Shown piece by piece: positions 25,099-34,412 of a DNA stretch of 64,000 bases. Position numbers and translations under genes: made by a program. Position 1 is the first letter of the stretch. Each line of letters starts with the position of its first letter. Source of the DNA: Flavobacteriales bacterium (GTDB lineage Bacteria > Bacteroidota > Bacteroidia > JACJYZ01). The notes beneath the pieces are model-generated. The model made no database searches and had not been told where the DNA came from. It was given only the letters and a program-made list of their open reading frames with translations. The stretch lies in contig JACJYZ010000003.1 in the NCBI GenBank assembly GCA_020635855.1, positions 682,001 to 746,000 on the forward strand. Reading direction: 5' to 3'.

Positions 25099-26253
25099 AT
25101 GAGCCTAATTCTTTTTGATGATACCAACCGTGATCACCTGTTGCCGCTCGTGTTCACAAGGCCCGTGGCCGATATTCGCGTGGGCATTCTCACCATCCGG
25201 GAAAAATGGGAACGTTACCTGGGAATGATTTCCGGAACACACACGCAGCCTTACCTTCAACAAAAGTTCCAGGAGGTATCCGACCAGGCAGGCGTGCTTT
25301 ATGTGAACGGAGCCGTACTTCCCGATCCTGTTCTGGTGTCGGAGGTAAAGCAACTCAAACCGGGGGAACAACTTGTGGCCGGCGACCTGCTTGTTGCCAT
25401 GCATTCCGCAGGTACAGGCTGGCAGAATCGCATACAAACCGATGCCCCAAGGGTTCAAGCTTCCATCCTTCCGGCAATGATCAGGAAACCGTGGGATGTG
25501 TTTCAAATGAACGGCCAGGCGATTCAGCTTGATTGGGAGCTCCTTCAGCCTGAAAAATCAACCGCCGGGTATGGCAATATCCAATATGGAGACGCATTGC
25601 ACATCGCGCCTGGTGCGGAAGTCAAAGGTGCAATCCTCAACAGTGAAGGTGGACCTATATACATAGGTGAGGGAGCCAAAGTCATGGAAGGGGCATGCCT
25701 CCGGGGGCCTGTTGCGGTATGTGCGCACGCAGAAGTTAAAATGGGTGCGAAGATATATGGTCCCACAACCATCGGACCTCATTCAAAAGTTGGCGGGGAA
25801 CTGACCAACGTGGTGATATTCGGATTTTCCAACAAAGGGCACGACGGGTTTGTGGGTAACAGTGTAATCGGTGAGTGGTGCAACCTCGGAGCCGATACCA
25901 ATTCATCCAACCTGAAAAATAACTATAGCATGGTGAAAGTGTGGAGTTATGTATTGAATGACTTCACCGATACGGGACTCCAGTTCTGCGGCCTGATCAT
26001 GGGCGATCACAGCAAGACAGGCATCAATACCATGTTGAACACGGGCACGGTGGTGGGTGTGAATGCCAATATCTTCGGAGGGGATTTCCCTCCCAAGCAC
26101 ATCCCGTCTTTTTCCTGGGGAGGTGCATCCGGTTTTGAAAAATATGACCTGGATAAAGCGATGGTTGTGGCAGAGCGTGTCATGGAGCGACGAAAAGTCC
26201 GCTTAACCGAAGCCGACCGCGCGATTTTTCACCATCTGTATGAGCTGGGCTGA
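25099..26253 (+). CDS. GlmU-like sugar nucleotidyltransferase/acyltransferase (TIGR03991 type)
   Basis: 384 residues. Bacteroidota-type replacement of GlmU: an N-terminal divergent nucleotidyltransferase region (LILFDDTNRDHLLPLVFTRP) and a C-terminal left-handed beta-helix of hexapeptide repeats (IYIGEGAKVMEGACLRGPVAV and onward, then GVNANIFGGDFPPKHIPSFSWG in parts). Expected role is synthesis of UDP-GlcNAc for peptidoglycan and LPS. ATG at 25099; a TTG at 25090 is less likely. Confidence 0.88.
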   Translation: MSLILFDDTNRDHLLPLVFTRPVADIRVGILTIREKWERYLGMISGTHTQPYLQQKFQEVSDQAGVLYVNGAVLPDPVLVSEVKQLKPGEQLVAGDLLVAMHSAGTGWQNRIQTDAPRVQASILPAMIRKPWDVFQMNGQAIQLDWELLQPEKSTAGYGNIQYGDALHIAPGAEVKGAILNSEGGPIYIGEGAKVMEGACLRGPVAVCAHAEVKMGAKIYGPTTIGPHSKVGGELTNVVIFGFSNKGHDGFVGNSVIGEWCNLGADTNSSNLKNNYSMVKVWSYVLNDFTDTGLQFCGLIMGDHSKTGINTMLNTGTVVGVNANIFGGDFPPKHIPSFSWGGASGFEKYDLDKAMVVAERVMERRKVRLTEADRAIFHHLYELG

Positions 26254-26411
26254 TAACATGGCAGCGATTCCCTTTTGGCACAATGCTTGACTCACCACGA
26301 ATGAAAATCGGTCGTGAACACTTAGGTGTGCCGCGGCAGGTAGAATGCCGGAAAGCTTTTGGTTGGTTGAATGCCCCTGAAAGCTAAGGAATGCTGACAA
26401 ATTGACTGAAA

Positions 26412-28877
26412 ATGAAAGATCCTTTTTTGAATAACCAGTGGGAACTCTCGGAAATCATAGATGAAGACACCGAGTTCATCCCTCTGATGACAACGGAAGA
26501 AGAAGAGAAGTGGGATGAGGAAAAAGCACCGGGCGTGCTGCCCATTCTTCCTCTAAGAAATACCGTACTTTTTCCCGGGGTGGTGATCCCGATCACCGTC
26601 AGTCGCGATAAATCCATTCGCCTCATCAGAGATGCCTATCAAGGAGATAAAACCATCGGTGTGGTGGCGCAGAAAGACATGGCGATTGAAGACCCAGGTG
26701 CGTCTGAATTGAACCAGGTGGGTACGGTGGCCTACATCGTGAAGATGCTGCGGATGCCCGACGGCAATACCACCGCCATCATTCAGGGCAAGAAGCGGTT
26801 CAGCATCGTGGACGTGGTGCAGGCTGACCCTTACCTCAAGGCCAACATCAAACCATTCGGGGAAACCAGGAAAATTGTGGGCGACAAAGAATTCGATGCG
26901 ATGGTGGCATCGCTCAAGGACATGGCCACCATGATCATCCGCCAATCCCCCAACATTCCGTCCGATGCGGCATTCGCCATCCGGAACATTGAAAGTCCTT
27001 CTTTCCTGATCAATTTCGTTTCATCAAATATGAACGCGGAAGTGGCCGACAAGCAGAAAATGCTGGAAGTGGCCGATCTGAAAACCCGCGCGGAAATGTT
27101 GCTGAAACACCTGAGCAAAGAACTGCAGTTGCTGGAATTGAAAAACCAGATTCAGTCGAAGGTGAAAACCGATATCGACCAGCAACAAAGGGAATATTTC
27201 CTGCACCAGCAGATGAAGACCATCCAGGAAGAACTCGGTGGCAACCCGATGGAAGCCGAGATCAACGAAATGATGGAAAAGGCCGAGCGCAAGAAATGGT
27301 CGAAAGAGGTGCGCGAAACATTTGATAAGGAACTGGAAAAGCTGCAACGCATGAATCCGGCTTCCGCGGAATACAGCGTACAAGCCAACTACCTGGATGT
27401 GATGCTGGAGCTGCCATGGGGTGAATACACCAAAGACAACTTCGATTTGGAGCGTGCTGAAAAGCAGTTGAACAAAGATCATTTCGGTATGGAAAAGGCC
27501 AAGGACCGTATACTGGAACACCTTGCCGTGCTGAAACTGAAACAGGATATGAAGTCGCCGATCCTTTGCTTCGTCGGGCCTCCGGGGGTGGGAAAAACAT
27601 CCCTCGGTAAATCCATTGCCAAAGCTCTCGGTCGCAACTATGTGCGCATTTCGTTGGGCGGATTAAGGGATGAGGCCGAGATTCGCGGACATCGTAAAAC
27701 CTACATCGGGGCCATGCCGGGTCGCATCATTCAGAACCTCAAAAAAGCGAAAACCTCCAATCCGGTTTTCGTACTGGATGAGATTGATAAGGTGGGAAAA
27801 GATTTTCACGGTGACCCTTCATCCGCATTGCTGGAAGTATTGGATCCGGAACAAAACACTGAATTCTACGACAACTACCTCGAGCAGAACTACGACCTGT
27901 CCAAAGTACTCTTCGTTGCAACTGCAAATACCCTGGCTACCTTACAGCCTGCGCTGCTTGACCGGATGGAAGTCATCGAATTGTCAGGTTATACCCTGGA
28001 AGAAAAAGTGGAGATTGCAAAGCGTCATCTTGTTCCCAAGCAATTGAAAGAACACGGACTGGCAAAGGGCCAACTCAAATTCACGCCCGGAGTGTTGGGT
28101 TTCATCGTGGAAGGATATACCCGTGAGTCAGGCGTGCGAAGCCTGGAGCAGAAAATTGCCAAGGTGATCCGCCATCATGCCCGGTTGATCGGAATGAACA
28201 AGAAGTTCAAGCCGTCGGTCACAAAGGAAGGGGTGGAAACCATCCTCGGGCCGCCTCATTTCCTGCGTGACAGGTATGCGGATCCGGGTGTGCCAGGTGT
28301 GGCAATCGGTCTTGCATGGACTGCAGTGGGGGGAGATATTCTGTTTATTGAAACGGCACTCAGCAAAGGGAAGGGAGGATTGTCTCTTACCGGAAACCTG
28401 GGCGACGTCATGAAAGAGTCTGCCACCATTGCCATGGAATATCTGAAGTCGCATGCAAAAGATTTGCAGATAGAAGCCGGTCGGTTTGATGAGGAACATA
28501 CCCACATACACGTGCCTGAGGGGGCTACACCCAAAGACGGTCCCTCCGCCGGAGTAACCATGCTGTCGGCGCTGGCATCTGCATATACAGGTAGGCATGT
28601 GAAGCCACGTCTTGCCATGACCGGAGAGATCACCCTTAGGGGTTGGGTGTTGCCTGTCGGGGGAATCAAGGAAAAGATTCTCGCCGCCAGACGTGCCAAT
28701 ATGAAGGAGATCATTCTTCCTGAAGAAAACCGCAAAGATGTGGCAGAGATCAAGGCTGACTATCTGAAAGGTCTCAAGTTTCATTACGTGAAAAGAATGG
28801 ATGAAGTGCTTTCGCTGGCATTGGTGCCTGCTAAAAAGCTTGCCCGGAGAAAGCCCTTAGTCAAGGCCCGGCAATAA
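26412..28877 (+). CDS. lon: ATP-dependent protease La (Lon)
   Basis: 821 residues, cytoplasmic quality-control protease. N-terminal LON substrate-binding domain begins at about residue 40 (LPILPLRNTVLFPGVVIPI) after an acidic extension; coiled-coil segment about 220-330; AAA+ module with Walker A GPPGVGKTS at about 389 and Walker B VFVLDEIDKVG; C-terminal S16 protease with catalytic Ser in PKDGPSAGVT (about 712) and Lys in GGIKEKILAARRA (about 755). No clear promoter box in the 158-bp upstream gap, which otherwise shows nothing. Confidence 0.97.
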   Translation: MKDPFLNNQWELSEIIDEDTEFIPLMTTEEEEKWDEEKAPGVLPILPLRNTVLFPGVVIPITVSRDKSIRLIRDAYQGDKTIGVVAQKDMAIEDPGASELNQVGTVAYIVKMLRMPDGNTTAIIQGKKRFSIVDVVQADPYLKANIKPFGETRKIVGDKEFDAMVASLKDMATMIIRQSPNIPSDAAFAIRNIESPSFLINFVSSNMNAEVADKQKMLEVADLKTRAEMLLKHLSKELQLLELKNQIQSKVKTDIDQQQREYFLHQQMKTIQEELGGNPMEAEINEMMEKAERKKWSKEVRETFDKELEKLQRMNPASAEYSVQANYLDVMLELPWGEYTKDNFDLERAEKQLNKDHFGMEKAKDRILEHLAVLKLKQDMKSPILCFVGPPGVGKTSLGKSIAKALGRNYVRISLGGLRDEAEIRGHRKTYIGAMPGRIIQNLKKAKTSNPVFVLDEIDKVGKDFHGDPSSALLEVLDPEQNTEFYDNYLEQNYDLSKVLFVATANTLATLQPALLDRMEVIELSGYTLEEKVEIAKRHLVPKQLKEHGLAKGQLKFTPGVLGFIVEGYTRESGVRSLEQKIAKVIRHHARLIGMNKKFKPSVTKEGVETILGPPHFLRDRYADPGVPGVAIGLAWTAVGGDILFIETALSKGKGGLSLTGNLGDVMKESATIAMEYLKSHAKDLQIEAGRFDEEHTHIHVPEGATPKDGPSAGVTMLSALASAYTGRHVKPRLAMTGEITLRGWVLPVGGIKEKILAARRANMKEIILPEENRKDVAEIKADYLKGLKFHYVKRMDEVLSLALVPAKKLARRKPLVKARQ

Positions 28878-28956
28878 CAAATCAAAACGTAGCGTTCGTT
28901 TTCCGAACATTTCGTTTATTTGTTGATGCCCTTGTGGTAATAAAAGCTGTGCACCC

Positions 28957-30036
28957 TTGCGAAGGAATTCATTTATCCCGTCTTTGTTGCGACATGTACT
29001 GGTACCGGTCCTGTTGTTTTTGCCTTTCACAGGAAGTGCTCAGATCGGCGGTTCGCAAGCATTCGACTTTCTGAACCTTGTCACCTCGGCACGTATCGGT
29101 GCAGTCGGTGGATATTTTTCTGCGGTTACCAACGACGACGATTTGAGTCTCGCGATTGATAACCCTTCCCTGTTGCATGCGGACATGGAGAAACGCCTGG
29201 TGTTCGATTATGTCAATTATTTTTCTGACATCAACTTCGGAAGTTGTGCCTATGCGCACCATCTTCCTGGATGGGGAACCTTGTCGGCCGGTATGCGATA
29301 TGTGGATTACGGATCGTTTCAGGAAACCAACGAGCAGGGAGATGTGGTTGGTTCGTTCCGGGCTTCTGATATGGCATTTCAATTGGGAACGGCGCGTGCA
29401 ATCGATAGCAATTTTACTGCCGGCGTCAATGCCCGCTTTATTTATTCATCGCTGGCAGGCTATACATCATCAGGTGTGGCTGCCGATCTGGCCGTAACGT
29501 ATCGCAAGCCACAGGGAAGATTTGCAGCGGCATTGCTGTTGCGCAATGTAGGTGTGCAGGTTAATCCATATGTGGATCAGACGCGGGAAAAACTGCCGTA
29601 TGAGGTACAAATAGCCATTTCCCAAAAGCTGGAACATCTGCCGTTCAGGTATATCGTGCACTTCACCCAGTTGCAAAAGCTGGATCTGAACTATGAAAAT
29701 AGCAACAACCCCACGTTGCTCGTCGATCCGTTGACCGGTGAATCCATTGAACCCAGGAAGATGATTGGTGATAAAATCATGCGTCATGTGGTGCTTGGCG
29801 GGGAGTTGTCACCCTCTCAAAATTTTCATATCCGGTTCGGGTACAATTACCGGAGAAGGCAGGAATTAAAGGTGGATAGCAGGGCGGGTACTGTCGGCTT
29901 TTCATGGGGCTTCGGTTTGAAGATTTCCAAATTTCAACTGAACTATGGCCGGGCAACCTATCATCTGGCCGGTGCTTCCAATCACTTCAGTGTATCTACC
30001 CGCATTTCCGATTTCATTAAAAAAGAAGAGAATTGA
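28957..30036 (+). CDS. porQ: PorQ, type IX secretion system outer-membrane protein
   Basis: 359 residues. Signal peptide (about 1-28, ending TGSAQ) and a PorV-like outer-membrane barrel: GSQAFDFLNLVTSARIGAVGG and LAIDNPSLL near the N-terminus are typical of PorQ, part of the T9SS attachment/translocation machinery with PorU, PorV and PorZ. The only start that keeps the signal peptide is TTG at 28957; an in-frame stop lies five codons upstream. It overlaps cmk by 4 bp. Confidence 0.9.
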   Translation: MRRNSFIPSLLRHVLVPVLLFLPFTGSAQIGGSQAFDFLNLVTSARIGAVGGYFSAVTNDDDLSLAIDNPSLLHADMEKRLVFDYVNYFSDINFGSCAYAHHLPGWGTLSAGMRYVDYGSFQETNEQGDVVGSFRASDMAFQLGTARAIDSNFTAGVNARFIYSSLAGYTSSGVAADLAVTYRKPQGRFAAALLLRNVGVQVNPYVDQTREKLPYEVQIAISQKLEHLPFRYIVHFTQLQKLDLNYENSNNPTLLVDPLTGESIEPRKMIGDKIMRHVVLGGELSPSQNFHIRFGYNYRRRQELKVDSRAGTVGFSWGFGLKISKFQLNYGRATYHLAGASNHFSVSTRISDFIKKEEN

Positions 30037-30719
30037 GCGCAATTACCATTGCCATTGATGGTCACTCCTCTTGCGGAAAGAGTACCTTGGCAAAGGAACT
30101 GGCCCGTGAATTGGGATATGTGTATGTGGATACGGGCGCCATGTACCGCGCAGCCACCTTGTTCTGTATAGAGCACGGATGGCTGGGTGAGGGTGTCTGG
30201 AGGGAAGATGAACTGTTGGCGCACCTATCTGAACTCAACGTCTGGTTTAAAAAAGAAGAAGGCACAGTGGTACAGCACGTCATGCTGGGAGACCGCGATG
30301 TGACCGACCGTATCCGCACCATGGAGGTATCGCGCTTTGTAAGTCAGGTCAGTACCTGTGTGCCTTTGCGTGAGAAATTGGTGAAATTGCAACGTGAGAT
30401 GGGTAAAGATAAAGGAATTGTGATGGATGGAAGGGATATAGGTACGGTGGTATTCCCCGATGCTGAAGTAAAAATATTCATGACCGCATCGGTGGAGGAA
30501 AGGGCCCGGCGCAGGTTCCTGGAAATCAAAAAGCGGGAACCGGATACGACCATTGAGTCGGTACTGGAAAATATTCGTGAACGCGACCGGATCGATAGCG
30601 AACGCAAAGTAAATCCCCTCAGACAACCAGAGGATGCGCATGTGCTGGACAATACCCACATGAACCGTGAAGAGCAGTTCCTTCTGGCGTTGTCGTGGGC
30701 GCGTGGTGCCGGCGCATAA
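30033..30719 (+). CDS. cmk: Cytidylate kinase
   Basis: Phosphorylates CMP/dCMP. 228 residues, usual length. P-loop GHSSCGKST at residues 10-18, YVDTGAMYRA at about 35, and KGIVMDGRDIGTVVFPDAEVK in mid-protein (two parts). The start is TTG at 30033, overlapping the porQ TGA; no ATG precedes the P-loop, so TTG is required. A conserved housekeeping cluster with ispH and rpsA follows. Confidence 0.96.
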   Translation: MSAITIAIDGHSSCGKSTLAKELARELGYVYVDTGAMYRAATLFCIEHGWLGEGVWREDELLAHLSELNVWFKKEEGTVVQHVMLGDRDVTDRIRTMEVSRFVSQVSTCVPLREKLVKLQREMGKDKGIVMDGRDIGTVVFPDAEVKIFMTASVEERARRRFLEIKKREPDTTIESVLENIRERDRIDSERKVNPLRQPEDAHVLDNTHMNREEQFLLALSWARGAGA

Positions 30720-30768
30720 TGCCTGACAACTTTCCCGGATGTTTCCATACGGAGGGAGCAAAAACCTG

Positions 30769-30776
30769 TATCTTTG
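30769..30776 (+). promoter_or_regulatory. -7 box of ispH
   Basis: TATCTTTG, 6 nt upstream of the ispH ATG; predicted leader about 3 nt. No TTG at the proper distance. Confidence 0.5.
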
Positions 30777-30782
30777 TAAACC

Positions 30783-31691
30783 ATGAGCGACTCTTCGTCT
30801 ATTCACGTGACCATTGATCCGAGCTCCGGATTCTGCTTCGGTGTGGTATATGCCATTGAAATGGCAGAAGATGAATTGAATAAATCCGGTGCGTTGTACT
30901 GCCTGGGAGACATCGTGCACAACAACCGGGAAGTGGAGCGTCTGGCTGCAAAAGGACTGAAGATTATCGACCACAATGACCTTGCAAACCTGAAAGATTG
31001 CAAAGTACTGATTCGTGCGCATGGCGAGCCCCCAAGCACATATGAAACAGCCATCCGAAACAACATTGAATTGATCGATGCTTCCTGTCCGGTGGTATTG
31101 AAGCTTCAGCACAGGGTACGCAACGGCTATGAAGAATCGGTTGCCGATAACGGGCAAATCATCATATACGGGAAGGAAGGTCATGCGGAGGTGAACGGAC
31201 TCGTGGGACAGACGGGAGGGAAAGCGATCATAGTTACCACTGAAGAAGACCTGGACCGGGTGGATTATTCAAGACCGGTATACCTCTACTCTCAAACCAC
31301 CAAAAGCACCGAAGGTTTTTACAAAATGAAACGACTGATCGAGCAACGCCTGCGTGAGGCCGGCAATGATCATGAAGTGGGTTTTGTAGCCAATGACACC
31401 ATATGCAGGCAGGTGGCCAACCGGGAACCTCAGCTGAAACATTTTGCCTCCAAACATGAGGTGGTGGTATTTGTCAGTGGCAAGAAAAGCTCGAACGGTA
31501 AGATTCTCCATGACGTTTGCAAATCAGTGAACCCCCGAACCTACTTCGTTTCCGGGGAGGAGGAAATTGCTCCTGAGTGGTTCGAAGGTGTAAAGAGTGT
31601 TGGCATCTGTGGAGCCACGTCCACCCCAATGTGGTTGATGGAAAAGGTAGCTGCATGCATCGAGTCCTTGGCGCCTGCTCCCACTGCATAA
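30783..31691 (+). CDS. ispH: 4-hydroxy-3-methylbut-2-enyl diphosphate reductase (IspH/LytB)
   Basis: Last step of the MEP pathway, giving IPP and DMAPP. 302 residues. The three [4Fe-4S] ligands are C18 (GFCFGV), C102 (ASCPVV) and C208 (DTICRQ); substrate-binding segments RAHGEPPS and SGKKSSNGK are present, and GATSTPMWLMEKV closes the active site. Presence of IspH means isoprenoids are made by MEP, relevant to the isoprenoid-synthase-like gene at 44197. Confidence 0.96.
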   Translation: MSDSSSIHVTIDPSSGFCFGVVYAIEMAEDELNKSGALYCLGDIVHNNREVERLAAKGLKIIDHNDLANLKDCKVLIRAHGEPPSTYETAIRNNIELIDASCPVVLKLQHRVRNGYEESVADNGQIIIYGKEGHAEVNGLVGQTGGKAIIVTTEEDLDRVDYSRPVYLYSQTTKSTEGFYKMKRLIEQRLREAGNDHEVGFVANDTICRQVANREPQLKHFASKHEVVVFVSGKKSSNGKILHDVCKSVNPRTYFVSGEEEIAPEWFEGVKSVGICGATSTPMWLMEKVAACIESLAPAPTA

Positions 31692-31731
31692 AAATCCTGA
31701 TATTTCTTTAGGTATTTAATCCTGGCCTTCA

Positions 31732-31739
31732 TACCTTTG
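31732..31739 (+). promoter_or_regulatory. -7 box of rpsA
   Basis: TACCTTTG, giving a leader of about 64 nt before the rpsA ATG at 31807, long enough for autoregulation, which is known for S1 in other bacteria. Confidence 0.5.
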
Positions 31740-31806
31740 CGGGCATTTTGAGTACAACTCACGGAATGTCTAACCTTTTAACTGGCGCCTGGTGCGCCCG
31801 CATGAA

Positions 31807-33765
31807 ATGACAAACGAAGAAAAAGTAGAAAAGGAAACCGCCGAAGTAGAAAAAGCAACCGCAGAGGTTGAAGTGGCAGAAAAGAAAGAAAAGAAGGCGG
31901 CGGCCCCCAAAGAAACTCCCGTTCCCGTAGCATTTGATTGGGACAATACAGATGACGACGGAGACGCCTACTCCGCGGAGGAGCGCAAATCACTGGAAGA
32001 ACTTTACGACAAAACCCTGGTATCCATCAATGACCACGATGTCATCGAAGGAAAAGTGGTGGATGTTACCAGCAAGGATATCGTGATCAATATCGGCTTT
32101 AAGTCGGAAGGAATCGTATCCGTTGGTGAATTCCGTTACAACCCTGAGCTGAAGGTTGGAGATACCGTTGAGGTATATGTGGAAAGCCAGGAAGACAAGA
32201 ACGGACAGCTGGTGTTGTCACACAGAAAGGCACGTGCCCTGAAATCATGGGATCGTGTGAACGAAGCATACGACAAGGGTGAAGTCATCAAAGGATACGT
32301 GAAGTGCCGCACCAAAGGCGGTATGATCGTGGATGTATTCGGTATCGAAGCATTCCTTCCCGGTTCTCAGATTGACGTGAAACCCATCCGTGACTACGAT
32401 GTGTATGTTGGAAAAACCATGGAATTCAAGGTTGTAAAGATCAACCAGGAGTTCAAGAACGTGGTGGTATCCCACAAGGCGCTGATCGAAGCCGAACTTC
32501 AGCAACAGAAACAGGAGATCATCTCCAAACTGGAAAAAGGTCAGGTACTCGAAGGCGTGGTCAAGAACATTACCTCTTATGGCGTGTTCATCGACCTGGG
32601 CGGCGTAGACGGATTGATCCATATCACCGACCTGTCATGGGGCCGCGTAAGCCACCCCGAAGAAATCGTAAGCCTGGATCAGAAACTGAATGTGGTGATC
32701 CTGGATTTCGACGAAGAGAAGAAGCGGATCGCCCTCGGGTTGAAACAACTCACTTCGCATCCATGGGATGCCCTCGATGCCAACCTGAAGGTGGGCGACA
32801 AGGTGAAAGGCAAAGTGGTGGTAATCGCCGACTACGGTGCGTTCATCGAAGTACAACCCGGAGTGGAAGGTCTGATTCACGTGAGCGAAATGTCATGGTC
32901 TCAACACCTCCGCAGTGCACAGGATTTCCTCAAGGTAGGACAAGAAGTGGAGGCAGTTGTGTTGACCCTCGACCGCGAAGAGCGTAAAATGTCTCTGGGT
33001 ATGCGTCAATTGATGCCGGACCCATGGGCGAATATCGAATCCAAATACCCGGAAGGTTCCAAGCACAAAGGAAAGGTTCGCAACTTCACCAACTTCGGTG
33101 TATTTGTGGAACTCGAAGAAGGCATCGACGGGCTGGTACATATTTCCGACCTGTCATGGTCCAAGAAGATCAAGCATCCTTCCGAATTCACCAAGGTGGG
33201 TGATGAAATGGAAGTGGTTGTGCTGGGTCTGGATACCGAAAACCGCCGCTTGAGCCTCGGCCACAAGCAGCTGGAAGAAAACCCATGGGAAACTTTCGAA
33301 ACCGTATTTACGGTTGATTCCATTCACAGTGGAACCATTCTGAAGAAGGTGGACAAGGGTGCCATCGTTGGCTTGAAGTACGGAGTGGAAGCATTCCTGC
33401 CTACCAAGCATATGACCAAGGCAGACGGTTCTCAGGCTCAGGTAGACGAAAGCCTCGACTTCAAGGTGCTTGAGTTCAATAAGGAAAGCAAGAAAATCAT
33501 CGTGTCTCACACCAAAACCTTCCAGGTGACAGGTGATGACGATCGTGCAGACAGCAGAGAACGCGGCAGCGATGAGAATTCGGCAAAATCCAAGGCGAAA
33601 GCAACCAAGAAAGCTGTTAAGTCCATCAAGGAAAACCTCGAGAAGACCACATTGGGTGACCTCGACGTCCTCTCCAATCTGAAAAGTGAAATGGAAGAGA
33701 ACGAGACGGCGAAGGCATCCGGAAAGATCAAAGAGGATGAAGATTCCGAAGATGAAGAAGAATAG
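31807..33765 (+). CDS. rpsA: 30S ribosomal protein S1
   Basis: 652 residues. An N-terminal charged extension (about 1-50, EKVEKETAEVEKATAEVE) precedes six S1 OB-fold repeats from about residue 65 to 560, with the characteristic ITSYGVFIDLGGVDGLIHI and FTNFGVFVELEEGIDGLVHI segments. The C-terminal about 90 residues are acidic and Lys-rich. S1 unwinds and binds mRNA on the ribosome, important in Bacteroidota where Shine-Dalgarno sites are weak. ATG at 31807 preferred over GTG at 31792. Strong terminator follows. Confidence 0.97.
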   Translation: MTNEEKVEKETAEVEKATAEVEVAEKKEKKAAAPKETPVPVAFDWDNTDDDGDAYSAEERKSLEELYDKTLVSINDHDVIEGKVVDVTSKDIVINIGFKSEGIVSVGEFRYNPELKVGDTVEVYVESQEDKNGQLVLSHRKARALKSWDRVNEAYDKGEVIKGYVKCRTKGGMIVDVFGIEAFLPGSQIDVKPIRDYDVYVGKTMEFKVVKINQEFKNVVVSHKALIEAELQQQKQEIISKLEKGQVLEGVVKNITSYGVFIDLGGVDGLIHITDLSWGRVSHPEEIVSLDQKLNVVILDFDEEKKRIALGLKQLTSHPWDALDANLKVGDKVKGKVVVIADYGAFIEVQPGVEGLIHVSEMSWSQHLRSAQDFLKVGQEVEAVVLTLDREERKMSLGMRQLMPDPWANIESKYPEGSKHKGKVRNFTNFGVFVELEEGIDGLVHISDLSWSKKIKHPSEFTKVGDEMEVVVLGLDTENRRLSLGHKQLEENPWETFETVFTVDSIHSGTILKKVDKGAIVGLKYGVEAFLPTKHMTKADGSQAQVDESLDFKVLEFNKESKKIIVSHTKTFQVTGDDDRADSRERGSDENSAKSKAKATKKAVKSIKENLEKTTLGDLDVLSNLKSEMEENETAKASGKIKEDEDSEDEEE

Positions 33766-33770
33766 AAGTC

Positions 33771-33803
33771 AAAAAAATCCCGATGAAAATCGGGATTTTT
33801 TTT
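33771..33803 (+). terminator. Terminator of rpsA
   Basis: Fourteen-base perfect stem AAAAAAATCCCGAT/ATCGGGATTTTTTT with a GAAA loop. Confidence 0.95.
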
Positions 33804-33831
33804 GCCCCTGCGATTCCAACAGTGCAATTGC

Positions 33832-33839
33832 TATCTTTG
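33832..33839 (+). promoter_or_regulatory. -7 box of pyrR
   Basis: TATCTTTG, 12 nt upstream of the pyrR ATG; leader about 9 nt, too short for a PyrR-binding attenuator. Confidence 0.5.
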
Positions 33840-33851
33840 TTTCGCTGACCC

Positions 33852-34412
33852 ATGCCTGCTAAAACCATTATAAACAGCCAGTGTTTCGAGCTTACGCTTC
33901 GCCGGCTATGTTATGAACTGGTCGAAAATCACGACAAGTTTGAGGATTCCGCCATGATCGGTTTACAACAGGGAGGTGTTTTCCTGGCCAGACGGATCGC
34001 CGGGTTGCTGGAAAAGGAACATGGGGTCAAAAACCTCCGGATAGGTAGCCTGGATGTGACGTTTTTCAGGGACGATTTCCGACGCCGGCAAAGTCCGCTT
34101 GTAGCCAGTTCCACCCAGATTGATTTCACCGTTGAGAACAAAAAGGTGGTTTTGCTGGATGATGTGCTGTTTACCGGACGCACCATCAGGGCCGGACTGG
34201 ATGCGTTGCTGTCGTTCGGTCGACCCCGGAGCGTCGAACTGATGGTATTGATCGACCGCCGGTATTCACGGCATTTGCCTATACAACCCGACTATGTTGG
34301 AAGGACTGTGGATGCGGTGACATCCGAAAGGGTAGAAGTGTATTGGAAAGAGAATGATAAAGAAGATAAGGTCTCACTGATAACCCCATCCTCCTATGCA
34401 AACAAGCCTTAG
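33852..34412 (+). CDS. pyrR: PyrR-type pyrimidine regulator/uracil phosphoribosyltransferase
   Basis: 186 residues. PRPP-binding motif VVLLDDVLFTGRTIRAG at about residue 96-112 and the preceding SLDVTFFRDDF are typical of PyrR. In firmicutes PyrR binds pyr mRNA leaders; in Bacteroidota the RNA-binding role is not established and no attenuator is visible here. It overlaps pyrB by 17 bp, as in classical pyrRB operons. Confidence 0.94.
   Translation: MPAKTIINSQCFELTLRRLCYELVENHDKFEDSAMIGLQQGGVFLARRIAGLLEKEHGVKNLRIGSLDVTFFRDDFRRRQSPLVASSTQIDFTVENKKVVLLDDVLFTGRTIRAGLDALLSFGRPRSVELMVLIDRRYSRHLPIQPDYVGRTVDAVTSERVEVYWKENDKEDKVSLITPSSYANKP

Noticed and set aside
33772..33851. PyrR-responsive attenuator upstream of pyrR
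   Set aside because: The hairpin there is the rpsA terminator, and the pyrR promoter lies after it with a leader of only about 9 nt.
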